Of a stretch of 64,000 nt of DNA, positions 61,515 through 64,000 are shown piece after piece; the stretch's first letter is position 1, and each line of letters begins with the position of its first letter. The DNA lies in assembly GCF_030544485.1 (NCBI RefSeq), contig NZ_CP130610.1, forward strand, positions 3,906,001 to 3,970,000. The letters run 5' to 3'. The notes beneath the pieces are model-generated. The model saw only the letters and a list, made by a program, of their open reading frames with translations. It searched no databases and was not told the origin of the DNA. The stretch comes from Halomonas sp. HAL1. Lineage in GTDB: Bacteria; Pseudomonadota; Gammaproteobacteria; Pseudomonadales; Halomonadaceae. The position numbers were made by a program, and so were the translations under genes.

Positions 61515-62601
61515 TAAGTACCTATACAAAAGAAATCCGACATTCCCTGCCGTAGCCTGACAGCACCTCATGCACATGTTGTCTCAGGGATTGAAAGCTT
61601 TCGTAAGCGGCTAGTGACAACCACTCATACTTCACCTTGCGCCAGAGAATCTCGATTAGGTTCAATTCTGGCGAATAGGAGGAAAGGTAGATCACGTAAA
61701 CCCGCTGGTTCTGCCACTCCAGTCGCTTGCGCTGAAATAGGGCCGAGCGATGAACACTGGCATTGTCCACCACCACGATGGCAAAGGTATCCGGCGACTT
61801 TTGGGAAATAAAACGATCAAAGGCTTCGATAACGACCTCGGTGGTGACTGTCTCAGTTGTCGAATGGTAAATCAGCTTGCCTTGTCGACTCAGAAAGCCC
61901 AGCACATTTAGACGCTGACTGTGTGAGTAAGCGGGGATCCTTCGAGGATGTCCGACGGGGCTCCAGGCGTAAGGCAAGGCAGACGCCTGGGAAAAGCCAG
62001 ACTCATCGAAGTAGTACAGTTCAGCGTCGTCTCTCTCTTCCCAGCGCTGAAGCTCTGCCAGCAGGCCTTGAGTATTACGAAAGTCTTTCTCGTCACGCCG
62101 ATCTTTCAGAGATCGCCGAGCCCGTTTGAAGCTATACCCCAGTTTTTTTTAATGCTCGCTTGATCGTCATGGTGCTCGAACACTTTCCCGTTTCTTGCTG
62201 TAGTCGTACCTGGACCGCTTTCAGCTGGTGAGGTTGTTCTTCTGCAAGCGCCCGTAACCGTTCCCGCTCCTCATCACTGTAGATAGAAGGACGGCCGGCA
62301 CGAGGCTTATCATTGAGCCCTTCGAGCCCCTTTGCTTCCCAAGCATCAAACCAGAGCGAGACCGCCTCTCGTGTGACCGACAGGATCTTGCAAATCTGGT
62401 TAATGGTGTGTCCTTGATGGCTCAGCACAATGGCATGGGCACGGCGACGCAAGGCTGGCTTTTTACCATGTGTGTAGGTAGCGATTAGCGCCTGAAGGTC
62501 AGTGTCGGGCAGAGGTAGTACAAAACGAAACTTCATGCTCATCGTCCTGATTTAATAGTCAGAGTTATAAGCATAGCGGAAAACTTATGTTCGGCTACTT
62601 A
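61515..62601 (-). mobile_element. IS630-family insertion sequence, copy 2
   Basis: About 1087 bases. The ends TAAGTACC (left) and, on the other strand, TAAGTAGC (right) match those of the copy at 42648 and end in TA. It lies just before a small ORF whose ATG is completed by the terminal A of the element (62601), and the same ATG would exist without the element. Confidence 0.8.
61522..62542 (-). CDS. IS630-family transposase in two frames (A-run frameshift), copy 2
   Basis: The N-terminal frame (62542-62132; helix-turn-helix GHTINQICKILSVTREAVSL) stops after LKKTGV. The catalytic part continues in the +1-related frame from LGYSFKRARRSLK to 61522 (YYFDESGFS, VVVDNASVHRS, SPELNLIEILWRKVKYEW). 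The run of A is eight long here against seven in copy 1, but the frame relation is the same. The two copies have diverged in many codons. Confidence 0.8.
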
Positions 62602-62758
62602 TGAGTTATTTAAAACAGTTCGTTGATTCAATGAAGTTTCTGGAAAAATTTGATAAAAACCAAAAGAAACAAGGTTTGAACTATGAGGATGTTTCTCGCG
62701 GAATTGAGAGAAATCTTTTAGATAAAGAGCTACAGAATTTTTTGGATAAGAACCTCGG
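62601..62758 (+). pseudogene. Small ORF interrupted by the IS407-group element
   Basis: ATG 62601 opens MSYLKQFVDSMKFLEKFDKN, a charged helical protein. The frame is cut at 62758. Removing the 1200-base element and one TCGG restores the frame at 63963 (NLG then TAANGFIRNSPR), which runs off the window at 64000. No family recognised. Confidence 0.55.
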
Positions 62759-62800
62759 GGTAATCCCCCCATTTATAACCGAAGCGATAAGTAGAGTTGG

Positions 62801-63628
62801 TTAGGCCGCCATGGCCACCTTCTGTTTCGGTGTTATCCCACCCAATGCCATGTTCGGTCGCTCGTGGTTGTACGTCCAGAGCCAGCGTGTGGCAAAATCC
62901 TGTACTTCAGCGATCGAGTCGAAAAGATAATGGCTCAACCAATCATAACGGACTGTTCGGTTGTAGCGTTCAACATAAGCATTCTGCTGCGGATTCCCCG
63001 GCTGGATATATCGAAGTTCAATGCCTTCCTGCCTTGCCCAGGTAACGAGCTTACCGCTGATGTATTCCGGGCCGTTGTCACAGCGAATGGCTTTTGGCTT
63101 GCCGCGCCATTCGATCAACTGCGTGAGAGAGCGTATTACGCGCTCTGCCGGCAGCGAGAAGTCTGCATCGATGATCAGACCTTCCCGGTTGTAGTCATCG
63201 AGCACGTTGAACAATCGATACGTTCGGCCGTCTGCCAACTGGTCGTGCATGAAGTCCATAGACCAACAGCCGTTCAGAACCTGCGGTACCGACAAGGGTT
63301 CCGGCTTTTTCCGCACCAGTCGCTTCTTGGGCTTGATCCGCAGGTTAAGCTCCAGCTCCCGGTAAATCCGGTAGATGCGCTTATGGTTCCAGCCGAAGCC
63401 CTTCACGTTGCGCAGATACAGGTAACACAGCCCAAACCCCCAGTTACGCTGGTTATGGGTTAAACGCACCAGCCAGTCGGCAATCACCGCGTTCTCATGG
63501 CTCAGCTTTGCCCGGTAGCGATAACAGGTCTCACTGATACCAAAGGCCACACAGGCCAGCCGTACACTGCAGCGATCGGCATCAACTGCATTTTTTGCCA
63601 TCTCTCGGCGTTGAGATGGCTTTACCAC
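62801..63628 (-). CDS. IS3-family transposase OrfB (IS407 group)
   Basis: A 275-residue integrase-core protein. The DDE residues are in [23 protein letters not shown] and [16 protein letters not shown]. The N-terminal HTH_21-like segment is [20 protein letters not shown]. Begins at GTG 63628, overlapping orfA by 7 bases. Normally made as an OrfAB fusion by -1 frameshifting. Intact. Confidence 0.92.
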   Translation of the reverse strand: MVKPSQRREMAKNAVDADRCSVRLACVAFGISETCYRYRAKLSHENAVIADWLVRLTHNQRNWGFGLCYLYLRNVKGFGWNHKRIYRIYRELELNLRIKPKKRLVRKKPEPLSVPQVLNGCWSMDFMHDQLADGRTYRLFNVLDDYNREGLIIDADFSLPAERVIRSLTQLIEWRGKPKAIRCDNGPEYISGKLVTWARQEGIELRYIQPGNPQQNAYVERYNRTVRYDWLSHYLFDSIAEVQDFATRWLWTYNHERPNMALGGITPKQKVAMAA

Positions 63629-63888
63629 TTTCCCTCAAGGGCCTCCTGGCGAAGCTCGGATTTCAAGCGCTCTTCGGCGTACATCTTCTTGAGTCGACGG
63701 TTTTCGTCTTCCAGGTCCTTGAGGCGCTTCATCATGGACGCGTCCATACCGCCATACTTCGAACGCCATTTATAAAACGTGGCACTGCTCATACCGTGCT
63801 CGCGGCAAAGTTCAGGAACCGGCACGCCAGATTCGGCTTGCTTCAGAATCGCCATGATCTGGCTGTCGGTAAAACGTGATTTTCGCAT
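63622..63888 (-). CDS. IS3-family transposase OrfA (IS407 group)
   Basis: An 88-residue DNA-binding protein with the helix-turn-helix [20 protein letters not shown] and a C-terminal leucine-zipper-like helix ([20 protein letters not shown]). Intact and overlapping orfB. Confidence 0.92.
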   Translation of the reverse strand: MRKSRFTDSQIMAILKQAESGVPVPELCREHGMSSATFYKWRSKYGGMDASMMKRLKDLEDENRRLKKMYAEERLKSELRQEALEGKW

Positions 63889-64000
63889 GTGGAATCTCCT
63901 GTCTGTTCAGAGTACAAAATTCCACTTATCACCGCGATTATTTTTCGGGGGGATTACCTCGGCACTGCTGCAAATGGCTTTATACGTAACTCTCCTAGGA

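Larger units (their letters stand above)
62759..63958 (-). mobile_element. IS3-family insertion sequence, IS407 group
   Basis: 1200 bases with terminal inverted repeats starting GGTAATCCCCCC at both ends and further matching about 18 bases in (GCGRTAAGTRGA). Flanked by a perfect 4-base duplication TCGG at 62755-62758 and 63959-63962, as expected for the IS407 group. Contains orfA and orfB. Confidence 0.9.

Noticed and set aside
1..64000. CRISPR arrays, tRNA or rRNA genes
   Set aside because: No regularly spaced direct repeats, cloverleaf or conserved rRNA sequence was seen.

Overview
The window looks like chromosomal DNA of a Halomonas-like gammaproteobacterium. This rests on an MvaT-type xenogeneic silencer, GbdR/GlxA-type regulators, betaine and quaternary-amine genes, many solute-binding-protein transporters, and moderately high GC with AT-rich accessory patches. 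No rRNA, tRNA or CRISPR array was seen. The genus is an inference.

Layout. 1-1558: 5' part of a periplasmic copper amine oxidase, then metY (2129-3403). 3508-13727: a quaternary-ammonium block. A GlxA-type regulator is divergent from a tightly coupled operon of tmpA-like and tmpB-like oxygenases, a TPP-dependent decarboxylase, an orphan glycine-betaine-type binding protein, a class II aldolase/adducin-like protein and a betaine-aldehyde-dehydrogenase-like enzyme. A second GlxA-type regulator and a second butyrobetaine-hydroxylase-like oxygenase follow. 13900-16300: decayed EAL-domain and KaiC-like ATPase genes on either side of an AzgA purine permease. 16309-24739: a compact block (DadA-like oxidase, XRE-cupin regulator, peptide-type ABC transporter, 2-hydroxyacid dehydrogenase) that looks acquired and whose left edge cuts the KaiC relic. 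24947-34226: FAD-linked 2-hydroxyacid dehydrogenase, succinate-semialdehyde-type dehydrogenase, a Liv-type ABC transporter and an amidase. 34341-41860: a four-carbon acid-sugar operon (OtnC, OtnK, TctABC, an SAF-domain dehydrogenase) with a divergent GntR/FadR regulator and two matching palindromes. 43781-54312: a hydrolase cluster (M20 hydrolase, deaminase-like and dihydroorotase-like amidohydrolases, isochorismatase-type hydrolase, SDR) with a ThiXYZ/SsuABC-like transporter, two related binding proteins and a divergent LysR regulator. It looks like an uncharacterised degradation route for an imported N-heterocycle or amide.

54316-64000 is an insertion-sequence hot spot: two identical inverted IS30-family copies, a third distinct IS30 element, an IS630 copy (its sister is at 42.6 kb) and an IS407-group IS3 element. 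They split mvaT, truncate a GT51 transglycosylase and a TauE/SafE permease, and interrupt a small ORF. Between them lie AT-rich orphan genes, one with a HEPN-like R-x4-H motif.

Overall, most genes import and degrade small nitrogenous or acidic organic compounds, each set with its own regulator. The two most promising unknown systems are the tmpAB/TPP-decarboxylase/BADH operon and the 43.8-54.3 kb hydrolase cluster.
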